DNA of 64,000 nucleotides from Tropicimonas sp. IMCC34011. Its GTDB lineage: Bacteria > Pseudomonadota > Alphaproteobacteria > Rhodobacterales > Rhodobacteraceae. A program made the position numbers and the translations under genes. Below, in pieces: positions 41,022 through 50,531 of this stretch; position 1 is the stretch's first letter, and each line of letters opens with the position of its first letter. The notes below the pieces were generated by a model. The model saw only the letters and a list, made by a program, of their open reading frames with translations, searched no databases and was not told the DNA's origin. The stretch is from NCBI RefSeq assembly GCF_003390865.1, contig NZ_QMEJ01000005.1, positions 186,001-250,000 on the forward strand. The letters are read 5' to 3'.

Positions 41022-42100
41022 CGCTTCTGGACGCCCCTGAACCGGAGAGCGCGCCGGCCGCGTTGCCGCCCGACGAGAGTACGCCGGCGCTAATTGCCTA
41101 TCACCTCGCCCGCAACGGGAAGGGCGAACCGCTCGGCCCCATAGCGCCGGGCGAGCCGCCCGAGGAGGGCGGCGGTTTCATCTGGATCCACATGTTCCGG
41201 GACAGCCCGGCCGGTCAGGGCTGGCTTCACGGTGCCAAACTCGTCCCGGTGGTCTTCAACGCCCTCACGGCGGACGAGACGCGCCCGCGCTGCACCGTCC
41301 ACGATGGCGGAGTGATCCTCAACCTGCGCGGGGTTAACCTCAATCCCGGCGCCGAGCCGGAGGACATGGTCTCCATTCGTCTGTGGGTCCAGGGGACGCG
41401 CGTGGTCAGCGTGGTGCGCAATCCGCTCGCGGCGGTGCTGGACATCCGGGACGAGATTGCGCGGGGGCAGGGGCCGACCACACCGGGCGATCTCGTCGCC
41501 AGGCTGGCCCTGCGGCTTGCCGACCGGACAGAGCCGATCGTTGCCCATCTCAACGAGCGCATCGATACGCTCGAGGAGGAGATGCTGTTCGGCGGTACGG
41601 AGAACGTGTCGCGTCACGAGCTTGGCGATATCCGCGCCATGTCGATCCAGATGCGGCGGTACATGTTCCCTCAGCGGGACGCGCTCTCCACCTTCGAGAT
41701 CGAGGACCTGACCTGGCTGACCAAGGCCGACAGAGTGCGCCTGCGAGAGGCGACGGAGCGCGTGACCCGTCTCGGCGAGGAGCTGGACGCGATCCGGGAA
41801 CGGGCGCAGGTCGTACAGGATCAGCTGATGGATGCCCGCTCCGAGCAGATGAACCACCAGATGCTGGTCCTGTCCGTGGTGGCCGCGATCTTCCTGCCGC
41901 TCGGCTTCATTACCGGTCTGCTCGGGATCAATGTCGGCGGAATGCCGGGGGTGGAGTCGCCCGCCGCATTCTGGATCGTGTGCCTGCTCCTCGTCCTGAT
42001 CTGCGCCGGACAGCTGATTCTGTTTCGCCAGATGGGGCTTCTGGGGCGGCGCAAGCGGAGGCGCGGGGCCGGGCCCGTTCAGATAGACGATCCGAGTTAA
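41018..42100 (+). CDS. zntB: Zinc transporter ZntB-like (CorA superfamily)
   Basis: 360 aa. A large cytosolic N-terminal domain is followed by two C-terminal membrane helices (about 290-345). The pore-loop signature at the end of the first helix reads GIN (FITGLLGINVGGMPG) instead of the GMN of magnesium channels, as in ZntB. A basic tail RRKRRRG follows. It probably mediates zinc movement across the inner membrane. Coupled to the preceding gene by an ATG/TGA overlap. Confidence 0.88.
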   Translation: MTLLDAPEPESAPAALPPDESTPALIAYHLARNGKGEPLGPIAPGEPPEEGGGFIWIHMFRDSPAGQGWLHGAKLVPVVFNALTADETRPRCTVHDGGVILNLRGVNLNPGAEPEDMVSIRLWVQGTRVVSVVRNPLAAVLDIRDEIARGQGPTTPGDLVARLALRLADRTEPIVAHLNERIDTLEEEMLFGGTENVSRHELGDIRAMSIQMRRYMFPQRDALSTFEIEDLTWLTKADRVRLREATERVTRLGEELDAIRERAQVVQDQLMDARSEQMNHQMLVLSVVAAIFLPLGFITGLLGINVGGMPGVESPAAFWIVCLLLVLICAGQLILFRQMGLLGRRKRRRGAGPVQIDDPS

Positions 42101-42132
42101 CTCGTTCTCAAATAGTACCGCTTAGACTGAAA

Positions 42133-42155
42133 CGAAATTTCGCAGAAATTTCGTA
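42133..42155. repeat. Tandem AT-rich palindromes between convergent genes
   Basis: Two CGAAATTTCG-type palindromes in direct repeat together form one perfect 23-bp inverted repeat (ACGAAATTTC-GCA-GAAATTTCGT). It lies between the ends of zntB and fabI, so it is not in a promoter position, and it is far more AT-rich than its surroundings. It may be a protein-binding site or a transcription-end structure. Confidence 0.5.
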
Positions 42156-42183
42156 CTAAAGCAGAGGTTTCGGCGCCGGCGCG

Positions 42184-42223
42184 CAGCGCCCTACGTCCAT
42201 GTCCCCGGACGCGCAGGGCGCTG
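42184..42223 (-). terminator. Hairpin after fabI
   Basis: CAGCGCCCT pairs with AGGGCGCTG, and an inner GTCC/GGAC adds to the stem; it lies 21 bp beyond the fabI stop. No T run, so a weak or Rho-assisted terminator. Confidence 0.4.
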
Positions 42224-42244
42224 TGCGAATAGCCTCCGGCCCGA

Positions 42245-43033
42245 TCAGATGTTCTCGGCCTGCGGCATGCCGAGGACATGGAAGCCCCCGTCGACGATGA
42301 TAATCTCGCCCGTGGTGCAGGACCCATAATCGGACGCAAGGTAGACCGCCGTGCCCCCAATGGCGCCCAGCGTCGCATTTTCCCGCAGGGGCGCGTTCAT
42401 CTCGGTCATCCGGAAGGTGCGCCGCGCGCCGCCGATGGCTGCGCCGGCCAGCGTCTTCATCGGACCGGGCGAAATCGCGTTCACCCTGATCTTCTCCGGC
42501 CCCAGATCGTTGGCCAGGTAGCGAACGGTACTTTCCAGCGCCGCCTTCGCCACACCCATCACGTTGTAATACGGGGTCACGCGATTGGAGCCCTGATAAG
42601 TCAGGGTCAGGATCGTGCCGCCTTCGGTCATCAGCGGGCGGGCCCGGCGCGCGACGTCGATCAAGGAATAGGTGGAGATGGTGAGGGAGTTGCGGAAGTT
42701 CTCCCGCGTGGTGTTGATGAAGCGGCCGGCGAGTTCCGACTTGTCGGAGAACGCGATGGCATGGACCAGGAAATCGAGCCTGCCCCAGCGTTTCTCGATC
42801 TGCTTGAAAGCGCCGTCCATCGCGGCATCGTCCATCACATCCGCGTCGATCAGGAAGTCGGAGCCGACACTTGCGGCGAGCGGCTCGACGCGGCGGCCGA
42901 AATTCTCGCCCTGATAGGTAAATGCCAGTTCGGCCCCCTCGGCGGCCACCGCCTTGGCGATGCCCCACGCGATGGAGCGATCGTTCGCGACGCCCATGAT
43001 GAGACCGCGTTTGCCTGTAAGCAGGTCGGCCAT
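42245..43033 (-). CDS. fabI: Enoyl-ACP reductase (NADH)
   Basis: Final reduction step of each fatty-acid elongation round. 262-aa short-chain dehydrogenase with the FabI-type cofactor loop LIMGVANDRSIAWGIAKAVA and catalytic Tyr-x6-Lys in PYYNVMGVAKAALES; the C-terminal segment has DYGSCTTGEIIIVDGGFHVLG. It starts 5 bp behind the fabB stop, completing a fabA-fabB-fabI operon. Confidence 0.96.
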   Translation of the reverse strand: MADLLTGKRGLIMGVANDRSIAWGIAKAVAAEGAELAFTYQGENFGRRVEPLAASVGSDFLIDADVMDDAAMDGAFKQIEKRWGRLDFLVHAIAFSDKSELAGRFINTTRENFRNSLTISTYSLIDVARRARPLMTEGGTILTLTYQGSNRVTPYYNVMGVAKAALESTVRYLANDLGPEKIRVNAISPGPMKTLAGAAIGGARRTFRMTEMNAPLRENATLGAIGGTAVYLASDYGSCTTGEIIIVDGGFHVLGMPQAENI

Positions 43034-43037
43034 GAGC

Positions 43038-44267
43038 CTACTCCTCGTAGCGGGACAGCAGCATCGATCCGTTCGTGCCGCCGAAGCCGAAGCTGTTTGT
43101 CATGACCGTGTCGAGCCCGGCCGCCTCACGCAGACTTGTCGCGATCTCGCCCTCGTGCAGGGCGGGATCGAGGGTCTCCACGTTGATCGAGGGGGCGATG
43201 TAGTCCCCTTTCATCATCAGGAGGCAATAGATCGCCTCCTGCGCGCCGGTGGCGCCCTGGCTGTGGCCCGTCATCGACTTGGTGGAGCTGATCGGCGGGG
43301 TGCTGCCCTCACCGAAGACGCGGCGCACCGCTTCCACTTCGCCGACATCGCCCACCGGCGTGGAGGTGCCGTGGGCGTTGATATAGCTGACCTTGCGTCC
43401 CTCGGGCAGGGTGCCGAGCGCGAGGCGCATGGCCCGCTCACCGCCTTCGCCGGAGGGGGCGACCATGTCGTGCCCGTCCGAGGTCGCGGCAAAGCCAGTC
43501 ACTTCAGCGAGGATGTTGGCGCCGCGGGCCTTCGCCCGCTCCAGCTCCTCGAGGACGACCATGCCGCCGCCGCCTGCGATGACGAAACCGTCGCGGTCCC
43601 TGTCGAAGGCGCGGCTAGCCTTCTCCGGGCGGTCGTTGAACTTCGAGGACATCGCCCCCATCGCATCGAAGAGACAGGACAGCGTCCAGTCCAGCTCCTC
43701 TCCGCCACCGGCGAACATCACGTCCTGCTTGCCCATCTGGATCTGCTCCGCAGCCGCGCCGATGCAGTGCAGCGAGGTCGAGCAGGCCGAGGTGATGGAG
43801 TAGTTGATGCCCTTGATGCTGAAGGCGGTGGACAGGTTCGCGCTCACCGTGGAGGACATCCCGCGCGGCACCATGAGGGGCCCGATGCGCTTGGGGCTCC
43901 CTTTTTCGAGCACGATCTGGTGCGCCGCGAAAAGGTTGGAGGTGGAGGGCCCGCCGGACCCGGCGATGAGGCCGGTTCTGGGATCGGAGATTTCAGCTTC
44001 GGTCAGACCGGAATCGACGATCGCCTGCTGCATCGCGATATGAGCGTAGGCGGCGCCCGGTCCCATGAACCGCAGGGTGCGCTTGTCTATGTGCTCGGCG
44101 GGATCGATCTTCAGCGTGCCGGCGACCTGGCTGCGGAAGCCGTGCTCGGCCATCTCCTCGGAGCGTTCGACGCCCGAGCGGCCGGCCCTGAGGGCGGCAT
44201 CCACTTCGGACGAATTGTTGCCGATGGGGGAGACGATCCCCAGTCCCGTGATGACGACGCGGCGCAT
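43038..44267 (-). CDS. fabB: 3-oxoacyl-ACP synthase I
   Basis: Elongates cis-3-decenoyl-ACP toward unsaturated fatty acids. 409 aa, starting [20 protein letters not shown]. The catalytic triad is visible: nucleophile C162 in [10 protein letters not shown], the first His in [11 protein letters not shown], the second in SFGFGGTN with [13 protein letters not shown] between. It is paired with fabA, 16 bp upstream, as in anaerobic unsaturated fatty acid synthesis. Confidence 0.96.
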   Translation of the reverse strand: MRRVVITGLGIVSPIGNNSSEVDAALRAGRSGVERSEEMAEHGFRSQVAGTLKIDPAEHIDKRTLRFMGPGAAYAHIAMQQAIVDSGLTEAEISDPRTGLIAGSGGPSTSNLFAAHQIVLEKGSPKRIGPLMVPRGMSSTVSANLSTAFSIKGINYSITSACSTSLHCIGAAAEQIQMGKQDVMFAGGGEELDWTLSCLFDAMGAMSSKFNDRPEKASRAFDRDRDGFVIAGGGGMVVLEELERAKARGANILAEVTGFAATSDGHDMVAPSGEGGERAMRLALGTLPEGRKVSYINAHGTSTPVGDVGEVEAVRRVFGEGSTPPISSTKSMTGHSQGATGAQEAIYCLLMMKGDYIAPSINVETLDPALHEGEIATSLREAAGLDTVMTNSFGFGGTNGSMLLSRYEE

Positions 44268-44283
44268 GGCGCCTCCTTTCGGC

Positions 44284-44802
44284 TCAGCTGCTGACATTCG
44301 CGGCGGACAGGCCGACCTTCATGTCGCGGACTTCGCATACGGTCTCGCCGTCCGCTTCGACCCGGCCATCGGCCACGCCCATCTTCAGGCGCCGCTCGAT
44401 CACGCGGGTGAAGGTGATGTGGTAGGTCACGAGCTTGCGATCGGGGCGGATCATGCCGGAGAGCTTCACCTCGCCGGCGCCGAGCGCGAAGCCCTGTCCG
44501 GTCCAGCCGCGCCACCCGAGATTGAACCCGGTCAGCTGCCAGAGTGCGTCCACCATGAGACAGCCCGGCATGACCGGGTTGCCCGGAAAGTGGCACGGGA
44601 AGAACCAGAGGTCGGGCGTGATGTCGAACTCGGCCGTGACGTGGCCCTTGCCGTTCTCGCCGCCATCGCCGCTGATATCCGTGATCCGGTCCATCATCAG
44701 CATCGGCGGTTCGGGAAGCTGGGCATTGCCCGGCCCGAACAGCTCACCGCGCGCACAGCGCAGAAGGTCATCCTTGTCGAAACTGGTCGGAAAATCCGCC
44801 AT
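44284..44802 (-). CDS. fabA: 3-hydroxydecanoyl-ACP dehydratase/isomerase
   Basis: Dehydrates 3-hydroxydecanoyl-ACP and isomerises the product to the cis-3 alkene. 172 aa, the same length as the E. coli enzyme. Catalytic H71 lies in [14 protein letters not shown] and D85 in [13 protein letters not shown]. It leads the minus-strand fabA-fabB-fabI operon and is divergent from irr. Confidence 0.96.
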   Translation of the reverse strand: MADFPTSFDKDDLLRCARGELFGPGNAQLPEPPMLMMDRITDISGDGGENGKGHVTAEFDITPDLWFFPCHFPGNPVMPGCLMVDALWQLTGFNLGWRGWTGQGFALGAGEVKLSGMIRPDRKLVTYHITFTRVIERRLKMGVADGRVEADGETVCEVRDMKVGLSAANVSS

Positions 44803-44918
44803 GTAGCCTGCCCCTGGGGTTGGTCCCGTGTCGGTTTCGCTTCCTACCATTGCGAAGAAGCACGGCGCAATAGCTCGGCCGGGCCTCGGCCCAATCAAGT
44901 GGGTGCTCCGGAATCCAA

Positions 44919-44948
44919 TTGAAAACACGGGGAAAGATGCCATATAAA
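44919..44948 (+). promoter_or_regulatory. Promoter of irr, apparently giving a leaderless mRNA
   Basis: A good -35 TTGAAA (44919-44924) and -10 TATAAA (44943-44948) are 18 bp apart. The -10 ends only 8 bp before the irr ATG at 44957, so transcription would start at or next to the start codon. No Shine-Dalgarno is present. Confidence 0.65.
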
Positions 44949-44956
44949 ACGGTGCA

Positions 44957-45394
44957 ATGACCAAACCCAGCGACACCCTTTCGGAAAAGGCCGTGGAGCG
45001 AGGCAGCAACTGGCTTTCTCGCGCGGGCCTTCGGCCCACCCGCCAGCGGGTCTCCTTGGCGTCTCTTCTCGTCGGCGACGGCGAAGATCGCCATGTCACG
45101 GCCGAAAGCCTGTTCGAGGCATCCCGCAGCGCCGGGGAGAAGGTCTCCCTCGCGACTGTGTACAACACGCTCAGGGCCTTCTGCGACGCGGGCTTGATGC
45201 AGGAGATCACGGTCGACGGGTCGAAGAGCTATTTCGACACGCGGATCGATGATCACCCCCATTTCTATTGGGACGATACCGCCGAGCTGTTCGATGCGCC
45301 GGCGGACGAGTTGGAGATCGTTCGGCTTCCGAAGGCTCCGGGTGGCGCGCGCATCTCGAAGGTGGATGTCGTGATCCGTCTCTCTCGGGACTGA
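44957..45394 (+). CDS. irr: Iron response regulator Irr (Fur family)
   Basis: 145 aa. The N-terminal winged helix (about 20-90: [50 protein letters not shown]) is Fur-type. The C-terminal dimer/metal domain contains [16 protein letters not shown], the His-rich segment that distinguishes Irr. In alphaproteobacteria Irr accumulates under iron limitation, represses iron-using genes and is degraded on contact with heme. It is divergent from fabA. Confidence 0.93.
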   Translation: MTKPSDTLSEKAVERGSNWLSRAGLRPTRQRVSLASLLVGDGEDRHVTAESLFEASRSAGEKVSLATVYNTLRAFCDAGLMQEITVDGSKSYFDTRIDDHPHFYWDDTAELFDAPADELEIVRLPKAPGGARISKVDVVIRLSRD

Positions 45395-45544
45395 TCGCGA
45401 GATCGCCAGGTTCACCGCCTTGGGGCGCATCGGTTGAGGCGGCAGTCTTCCCTCCAACGAAGCATGCCCGGGCGTGGCGACAAACTGTACTCTCTCGATA
45501 ATTAGTCTCTGCCATCGGCAAGCGAATGCGGGTCCCGGGGCGCC

Positions 45545-46876
45545 TCAGGTGGCGGACGCTTCCTTCTGGGCATTCGAAAGATCGGGCTCGACATGGGGCA
45601 GGGCGGGCGCGTCCGTTTCCGCCTCCTTCTGCGCCGCCGCATAGACCTTGTCCGCCGGAGGGGTCGTGGTCTGGTGGATCTTCGGCAACTCGTCATCCCG
45701 CCCGGACAGGAAGATTGCGATTCCCCGCATTCCGGCAACGTGATCGGCGAAGGCGCGAAGGGCGATGAGCGTCGGCACGGCCACGATCATGCCGACGACG
45801 GACCACGCCCATCCCCAGAAGGCGACGGAGATGAAGACCACGACGGGGTTCAGCTTGAGGCTCCGACCGACGGCATAGGGCGTCACGAACTGTCCCTCGA
45901 AGCTCGTCAGCAGGAAATAGACCGCGCCCGCAACCAGGGCCTGACCCACGGTGGGCAGCGCGACGATGCCGATCACGGTGGCGAGGGCCACGCCCGCGAT
46001 GGCGCCGATATAGGGCACGAAGTTAAAGATGAACGCGACCGCTCCAAAGAGGATCGGGTTCGGCATGCCGAGGCCCCACATCGCGAGCGCGATGCTGACG
46101 CCCAGTCCGAAGTTGATGATCGAGATCGTGAAGAAGTAGCGGCTGAGCTTGCGCTCGATGTCGTAGGCGATGCGGATCGCGTTCTTCTTGTCGCGGAAGG
46201 TCGGAACGGCCTGCACGATCTTCTCGTAGAACAGATCGCCGACGCTCAGCAGGAAGAACAGCAGAACGAGGGTCAGGATCGCCTGCCCGAGGACATACGG
46301 TGCGACCATTGCGAGGCGTGCGAGCATCCCCGGCTCGTCGCTCACCACCACTTGCTGCGGCTGCGCGGTGGGGGCGCCGCCGGCGGTCGCGGCCGCAGCA
46401 GGGTCTGGCGCAGCCCCATCGCCGCCCGCGGAGCTGGCGAGATTGCTCATGCGCTCGTTCGCCTCGCTGACGGTGCGCATCGCCTCCGAGAACACGGAAA
46501 GTTTCTGTTCGACCTGGCTGAGGATGGTCGGCGCGTCGTCGATATAATCCCGGATCGGGGCCGAGAGGCCGACCACGGCCGCGACGAGGGTCACCAGAAG
46601 CGCAAGGACGATCCCGCCTGCGGTGATGCCGGCAGGCACGCCGAGGCGCGACATGCCGCGTCGAACGGGGCTGAACGTCAGGGCGAGCAGGAAGCCCATG
46701 ATGACCGGCAGGAAGAAGGCCCGCGCTATGACTAGGGACGCACAGGCCGCGATAACGAAAATACCGATCAGGGCCACAGGCGCCACGCGGTTCCGCGTGC
46801 TCTCGTCCATCCGCCCTGCCTCCCGGCTTGAGCCGTCCTCCTGCGCCGATTCAGGGGCGGGGGATGGCGCGGTCAT
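45545..46876 (-). CDS. AI-2E family transporter (PerM-like)
   Basis: 443 aa, about eight membrane segments. An N-terminal pair (ALIGIFVIAACASLVIARAF, ITAGGIVLALLVTLVAAVVG) is followed by a long cytosolic or periplasmic loop rich in Gly/Ala. Family blocks are AIRIAYDIERKLSRYFFTIS, NFVPYIGAIAGVALATVIGI and the terminal GWAWSVVGMIVAVPTLIAL. Members have been linked to AI-2 export or ion transport. The last 60 residues are soluble. Met at 46810 is an alternative start. Confidence 0.88.
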   Translation of the reverse strand: MTAPSPAPESAQEDGSSREAGRMDESTRNRVAPVALIGIFVIAACASLVIARAFFLPVIMGFLLALTFSPVRRGMSRLGVPAGITAGGIVLALLVTLVAAVVGLSAPIRDYIDDAPTILSQVEQKLSVFSEAMRTVSEANERMSNLASSAGGDGAAPDPAAAATAGGAPTAQPQQVVVSDEPGMLARLAMVAPYVLGQAILTLVLLFFLLSVGDLFYEKIVQAVPTFRDKKNAIRIAYDIERKLSRYFFTISIINFGLGVSIALAMWGLGMPNPILFGAVAFIFNFVPYIGAIAGVALATVIGIVALPTVGQALVAGAVYFLLTSFEGQFVTPYAVGRSLKLNPVVVFISVAFWGWAWSVVGMIVAVPTLIALRAFADHVAGMRGIAIFLSGRDDELPKIHQTTTPPADKVYAAAQKEAETDAPALPHVEPDLSNAQKEASAT

Positions 46877-46982
46877 GTAATTCGTCTCGACATGAGCGCC
46901 AAATGAACTGGAGCCGCAAAGGTTCCGCAGGGACAGAAGGTTTGAGGGTGCCTCAATGCAGCGGGCCGCGCCCTCTAGCGGG

Positions 46983-47846
46983 TCAGACCCACTGGCCGGG
47001 CTCCATCAACCCAAGATCCATCAGTTCGCGCGACGTCCAGGCAAACGGGACGGAGTTATACCAAGTGAAGCTCTCGATATCGAAGGTCGATCCCGGGTTG
47101 AGCTTCAGCGCCTTCGCGGTTCGGAACGAGCAGACAGCAGCGGTCAGGTTATTGTGCCACGCGCAGGCATAGGTGTTCAGTTCTTCTTCCGAGAGGGTGA
47201 AGTCTGGTCTGAGCGTCCGGCCCCGCGCCGTGCGGAAGAGGCTGATCCGATCGATCCGGCGCCGTGCCTTCGGGACGTGTTCCTCGAACCGCCAGCGCAG
47301 TCCGCCGTAGAAATCGAGCTGCCGGTCCAGCGGGCCGTACTCGCCCTGCCGGGCAAGCGCGAAATACCCGGCCTTGTCCAGATGCGCCCGCTCGAGCGAG
47401 ACGGCGTCGGGATGGGCGGCGAGGTCGTCCGAGTAGAGGTCGACGACATAGGTCAGCATCGCCTCCCGCCGTTCCTCGGCATGGAAGGTCAGCATCTCTC
47501 CGACCGTCCGCGTCTCGCAGAACGGATAGAGGAGGTACTCGGCGTTGTAGCAGTAGTGCAGCCATGTCCCCTCGGGAACCGCGGCCGAGATCCGGTTCAC
47601 CGCATCGACGAGCGGCCAGTCGGCGGATGGGTCGAACGTCACGGGATGGATGCGCCCCTCGGCATCCGGCTCCACCTCGATTCCCTCCGGCGCGAGCGCG
47701 ACGATTGTCCGGAAGCCGCTCTTGCAGAGGTGCTGCAGGGTGGAGGCGATTTCGACCCTGTCCTCCAGCAGCACGACCGCCACTGGCCCTGTCGCGGTGC
47801 GGGCGACGGGCGAAGCGAGGAAGCTCTCGAGGGAGGGGTGGGGCAC
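46983..47846 (-). CDS. Uncharacterised cytosolic protein, glycosyltransferase-like pattern
   Basis: About 287 aa from the GTG at 47846; upstream of it the frame looks non-coding. It reads (M)PHPSLESFLASPVARTATGP, then VVLLEDRVEIASTLQHLCKS resembling a Rossmann strand-helix. WLHYCYNAEYLLYPFCETRT, AEERREAMLTYVVDLYSDDL and CAWHNNLTAAVCSFRTAKAL are further distinctive blocks. The first part resembles GT2-type folds without a clear DxD. I do not recognise a characterised homologue. Confidence 0.65.
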   Translation of the reverse strand: MPHPSLESFLASPVARTATGPVAVVLLEDRVEIASTLQHLCKSGFRTIVALAPEGIEVEPDAEGRIHPVTFDPSADWPLVDAVNRISAAVPEGTWLHYCYNAEYLLYPFCETRTVGEMLTFHAEERREAMLTYVVDLYSDDLAAHPDAVSLERAHLDKAGYFALARQGEYGPLDRQLDFYGGLRWRFEEHVPKARRRIDRISLFRTARGRTLRPDFTLSEEELNTYACAWHNNLTAAVCSFRTAKALKLNPGSTFDIESFTWYNSVPFAWTSRELMDLGLMEPGQWV

Positions 47847-48118
47847 GGGGGACTTGGGTCCTTCGGCTGTCTTGCGGGCGCCACCATAGGGCGGGGATGC
47901 ACGGCCTATCAATGCCGTGCGGCGCGGAAAGGGGGACCGGGCGTGCCGCGTCCCGTCGCTGGGACGACGGGGAGGGACGGGGAAGGGCGAGGCGAAGGAG
48001 GTGGGTCGGCCGCGCGAATGTTGGCGGGCGTAGCGGCGATCTACGTCACCGCATGCGCTACCGGACCAGCACCGGGATCGTGGACGGCCCTCGGGGCCGC
48101 CCACTCCATGGCCCGGGA

Positions 48119-48811
48119 TCAGTGGGCCAGCATTTCCTCGGCCACCTCGTCGCCGCTCATTTCCGCGGGATAGTAGGTCGGCCAGTTGGTGACTTCCTCG
48201 AGGAGCGTGGCCCGGTCGTCGCCCCAGTAGAGGTGGTAGTGCCCGGCATCTTCGGGCGCGATGGCATGGTCGCTGAATTGGATAAAGGCCGGAGCGTCCG
48301 CGTCGCCCTCGCTCTTTTCGAAGATGTAGCGGACGCCGCGATTGCCCTTCTCGTAGGTCAGCACTTCGTAGCCGTCGTCCTCGTAACGACCCTGAAGCGG
48401 CACGCCGTCGCTGTAGAAGGTGACCGTATTGCCGTCGATGGTGATGCGCTCGACGTCGGTCTCGTAGCCGATCTCGTAGTAGGCCTTGTACTCGTCCTCG
48501 GTCATGTCGCCATGGTCGGCCTTGTGGGCCATCACCGCGTCGAGCGTACCCTCCTGCAGCAGCGGGTAGACCGACTGCCAGTCGCCCTCCCAGTCCGCGA
48601 GGGAGCGGGCTTCGATCTGGTCGTCGTCGAAATAGCCGCTGTGGACGTCCTCATCGTGGGCGTGGTCATGATCGTGATCGTGCGCATGCTCCCCGGAGTG
48701 ATCGTGGCCGGCGGCATCTTCGCTCGTCGTCTGGGCGAAGGCGGGGGCGGAGAAGGCGAGCGCGGATCCGGCGGCGAGGACGCCGAGATACTTGGCGAAT
48801 GCGGTCTGCAT
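48119..48811 (-). CDS. zinT: ZinT/YodA periplasmic zinc-binding protein
   Basis: 230 aa with a signal peptide (MQTAFAKYLGVLAAGSALAF, then AQTTSED). A His/Asp-rich segment follows (GHDHSGEHAHDHDHDHAHDE), then the lipocalin-like ZinT domain: SLADWEGDWQSVYPLLQEGT near residue 60, RGVRYIFEKSEGDADAP, and FSDHAIAPEDAGHYHLYWGD with the His triad. It captures zinc in the periplasm and passes it to ZnuA. A candidate Zur operator lies upstream at 48850. Confidence 0.94.
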   Translation of the reverse strand: MQTAFAKYLGVLAAGSALAFSAPAFAQTTSEDAAGHDHSGEHAHDHDHDHAHDEDVHSGYFDDDQIEARSLADWEGDWQSVYPLLQEGTLDAVMAHKADHGDMTEDEYKAYYEIGYETDVERITIDGNTVTFYSDGVPLQGRYEDDGYEVLTYEKGNRGVRYIFEKSEGDADAPAFIQFSDHAIAPEDAGHYHLYWGDDRATLLEEVTNWPTYYPAEMSGDEVAEEMLAH

Positions 48812-48849
48812 GGGAAGCTCCTGTACTGGGGCTCTAAGATTCAATATTC

Positions 48850-48867
48850 GTTATGATAGTACATAAC
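48850..48867 (-). promoter_or_regulatory. Candidate Zur operator of zinT
   Basis: A perfect 6-bp inverted repeat GTTATG-ATAGTA-CATAAC in an AT-rich patch, 39-56 bp upstream of the zinT start. Its GTTAT/ATAAC half-sites match Zur-type boxes of alphaproteobacteria, though the spacing should be compared with known sites. Confidence 0.6.
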
Positions 48868-49035
48868 ATGATGCGCTTACCTGAGAGACCAGACCTTGGC
48901 AACGTCCGGTGATCGTGCCCGCCGCCCGGCCATGCCGAAGCTCACAATCGTCGCGCCGGGCCCGGTCCCCGGGGCCGTTGCGATGCGGCGCCTGCCGCGG
49001 TATCGGTGCCGGGTTCCGCTCCGAGGTGATGTCCC

Positions 49036-50352
49036 ATGACCGAACAGCCGAAGAAAAAGCTCTTCATCAAGACCTATGGCTGTCAGATGAATGTTTACGA
49101 CAGCGAGCGCATGGCCGAGGCCATGGGCGGGTCGGGCTACGAGCGGACGGATACGGCCGAGGGGGCGGACATGATCCTGCTCAACACGTGCCACATCCGC
49201 GAGAAGGCGGCGGAGAAGGTCTATTCCGAGCTCGGGCGCCTGAAGCCCCTCAAGACGCTGAACCCCGACCTCAAGATCGGCGTCGCGGGCTGCGTGGCGC
49301 AGGCGGAGGGGGAGGAGATCCTCGCCCGGCAACCGATCGTCGACATGGTCGTCGGTCCGCAGAGCTATCACCGCCTGCCGGAGCTGGCCGCCGGCGGCCG
49401 CGCGGCGGTGCTGACGGAATTCGACGAGGACAAGTTCGCCCATCTTCCCGCCCGGCCGAGCCCGACGCGGGGTCCGGCCGCCTTTCTCACCGTGCAGGAG
49501 GGCTGCGACAAGTTCTGTGCCTTCTGCGTCGTGCCCTATACGCGCGGCGCCGAGGTGTCGCGGCCGGTCGCCCGCGTGATCGGAGAGGCCGAGGGGCTGG
49601 CGCGGCAGGGGGTGCGGGAAATCACGCTCCTCGGCCAGAACGTCAACGCCTACCACGGCGCGGACGGCGACGCGACGCGCGGTCTCGGCTGGCTGGTCCG
49701 ACGCCTTGCGCAGATCGAGGGGATTGAGCGCATCCGCTACACGACGAGCCATCCGAACGACATGGAGGACGACCTGATCGCCGCCCATGGCGATTGCCCC
49801 GAGCTGATGCCGTACCTGCACCTGCCGGTGCAATCGGGCAGCGACCGGATGCTCAAGGCGATGAACCGCCGCCACACCGCCGAAAGCTACCTTGCCCTGA
49901 TAGACCGGTTGCGCGCGGCCCGGCCGGACCTTGCCCTTTCGGGGGACTTCATCGTCGGCTTCCCCGGCGAGACGGATGCGGATTTCGAGGACACGATGAG
50001 CCTCGTGCGGGCCGTGCACTACGCGCAGGCCTATTCGTTCAAGTACTCCGCCCGCCCGGGCACGCCCGCCGCGGAGCGCGCTCCGGTGGCGCCCGATGTG
50101 GCCGATGCGCGGCTCCAGACCCTGCAGGCGCTCTTGGCGGAGCAGCAGGCGGAGGCGCAAGCCGCGATGGTGGGGCGTGAGACGCGCGTGCTCGTGGAGA
50201 AGGCGGGCCGCCTTCCGGGGCAGGTCGCCGGGAAGTCGGAGCATCTGCACGCGGTTCACTTCGAGGCGGACCTGCCGAAAGGCGAGATCGCGCGCGTGCG
50301 CATCGTCGAGGCCGGCGCGCATTCGCTCCGCGGCGAGGCGATCGGGATCTGA
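49036..50352 (+). CDS. miaB: tRNA i6A37 methylthiotransferase MiaB
   Basis: Adds a methylthio group to N6-isopentenyl-A37 of tRNAs using two [4Fe-4S] clusters and SAM. 438 aa. The N-terminal UPF0004 domain has Cys in [24 protein letters not shown] and [11 protein letters not shown]. The radical-SAM CxxxCxxC motif is [17 protein letters not shown]. The C-terminal TRAM domain covers the last 65 residues ([15 protein letters not shown]). Confidence 0.97.
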   Translation: MTEQPKKKLFIKTYGCQMNVYDSERMAEAMGGSGYERTDTAEGADMILLNTCHIREKAAEKVYSELGRLKPLKTLNPDLKIGVAGCVAQAEGEEILARQPIVDMVVGPQSYHRLPELAAGGRAAVLTEFDEDKFAHLPARPSPTRGPAAFLTVQEGCDKFCAFCVVPYTRGAEVSRPVARVIGEAEGLARQGVREITLLGQNVNAYHGADGDATRGLGWLVRRLAQIEGIERIRYTTSHPNDMEDDLIAAHGDCPELMPYLHLPVQSGSDRMLKAMNRRHTAESYLALIDRLRAARPDLALSGDFIVGFPGETDADFEDTMSLVRAVHYAQAYSFKYSARPGTPAAERAPVAPDVADARLQTLQALLAEQQAEAQAAMVGRETRVLVEKAGRLPGQVAGKSEHLHAVHFEADLPKGEIARVRIVEAGAHSLRGEAIGI

Positions 50353-50531
50353 GCGTCCAGACGGGGCTACAATGCCCTCTCGCCCCCGCCAACTGTCGCC
50401 GAATAAACTGAAAAACCGGACTTTCGCAGACTTCACAGCGGCGCGAGACCGCTCTAGTGTCGAAGCCGATGCGCAGACCCTGGGGGGGCTGTCGCACCTC
50501 TTGTTCCAGAGGGTAGTAAAGGGCGACTGTT

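Noticed and set aside
48083-48102. GGACGGCCC/GGGCCGCCC hairpin as a zinT terminator
   Set aside because: One mismatch in the stem and no T run on the minus strand; not strong enough to list.
48018-48173. Small plus-strand frame beginning MLAGVAAIYVTACATG that looks like a lipoprotein
   Set aside because: It overlaps the 3' end of zinT in antisense, lacks a good ribosome-binding site, and the rest of its sequence is unremarkable.
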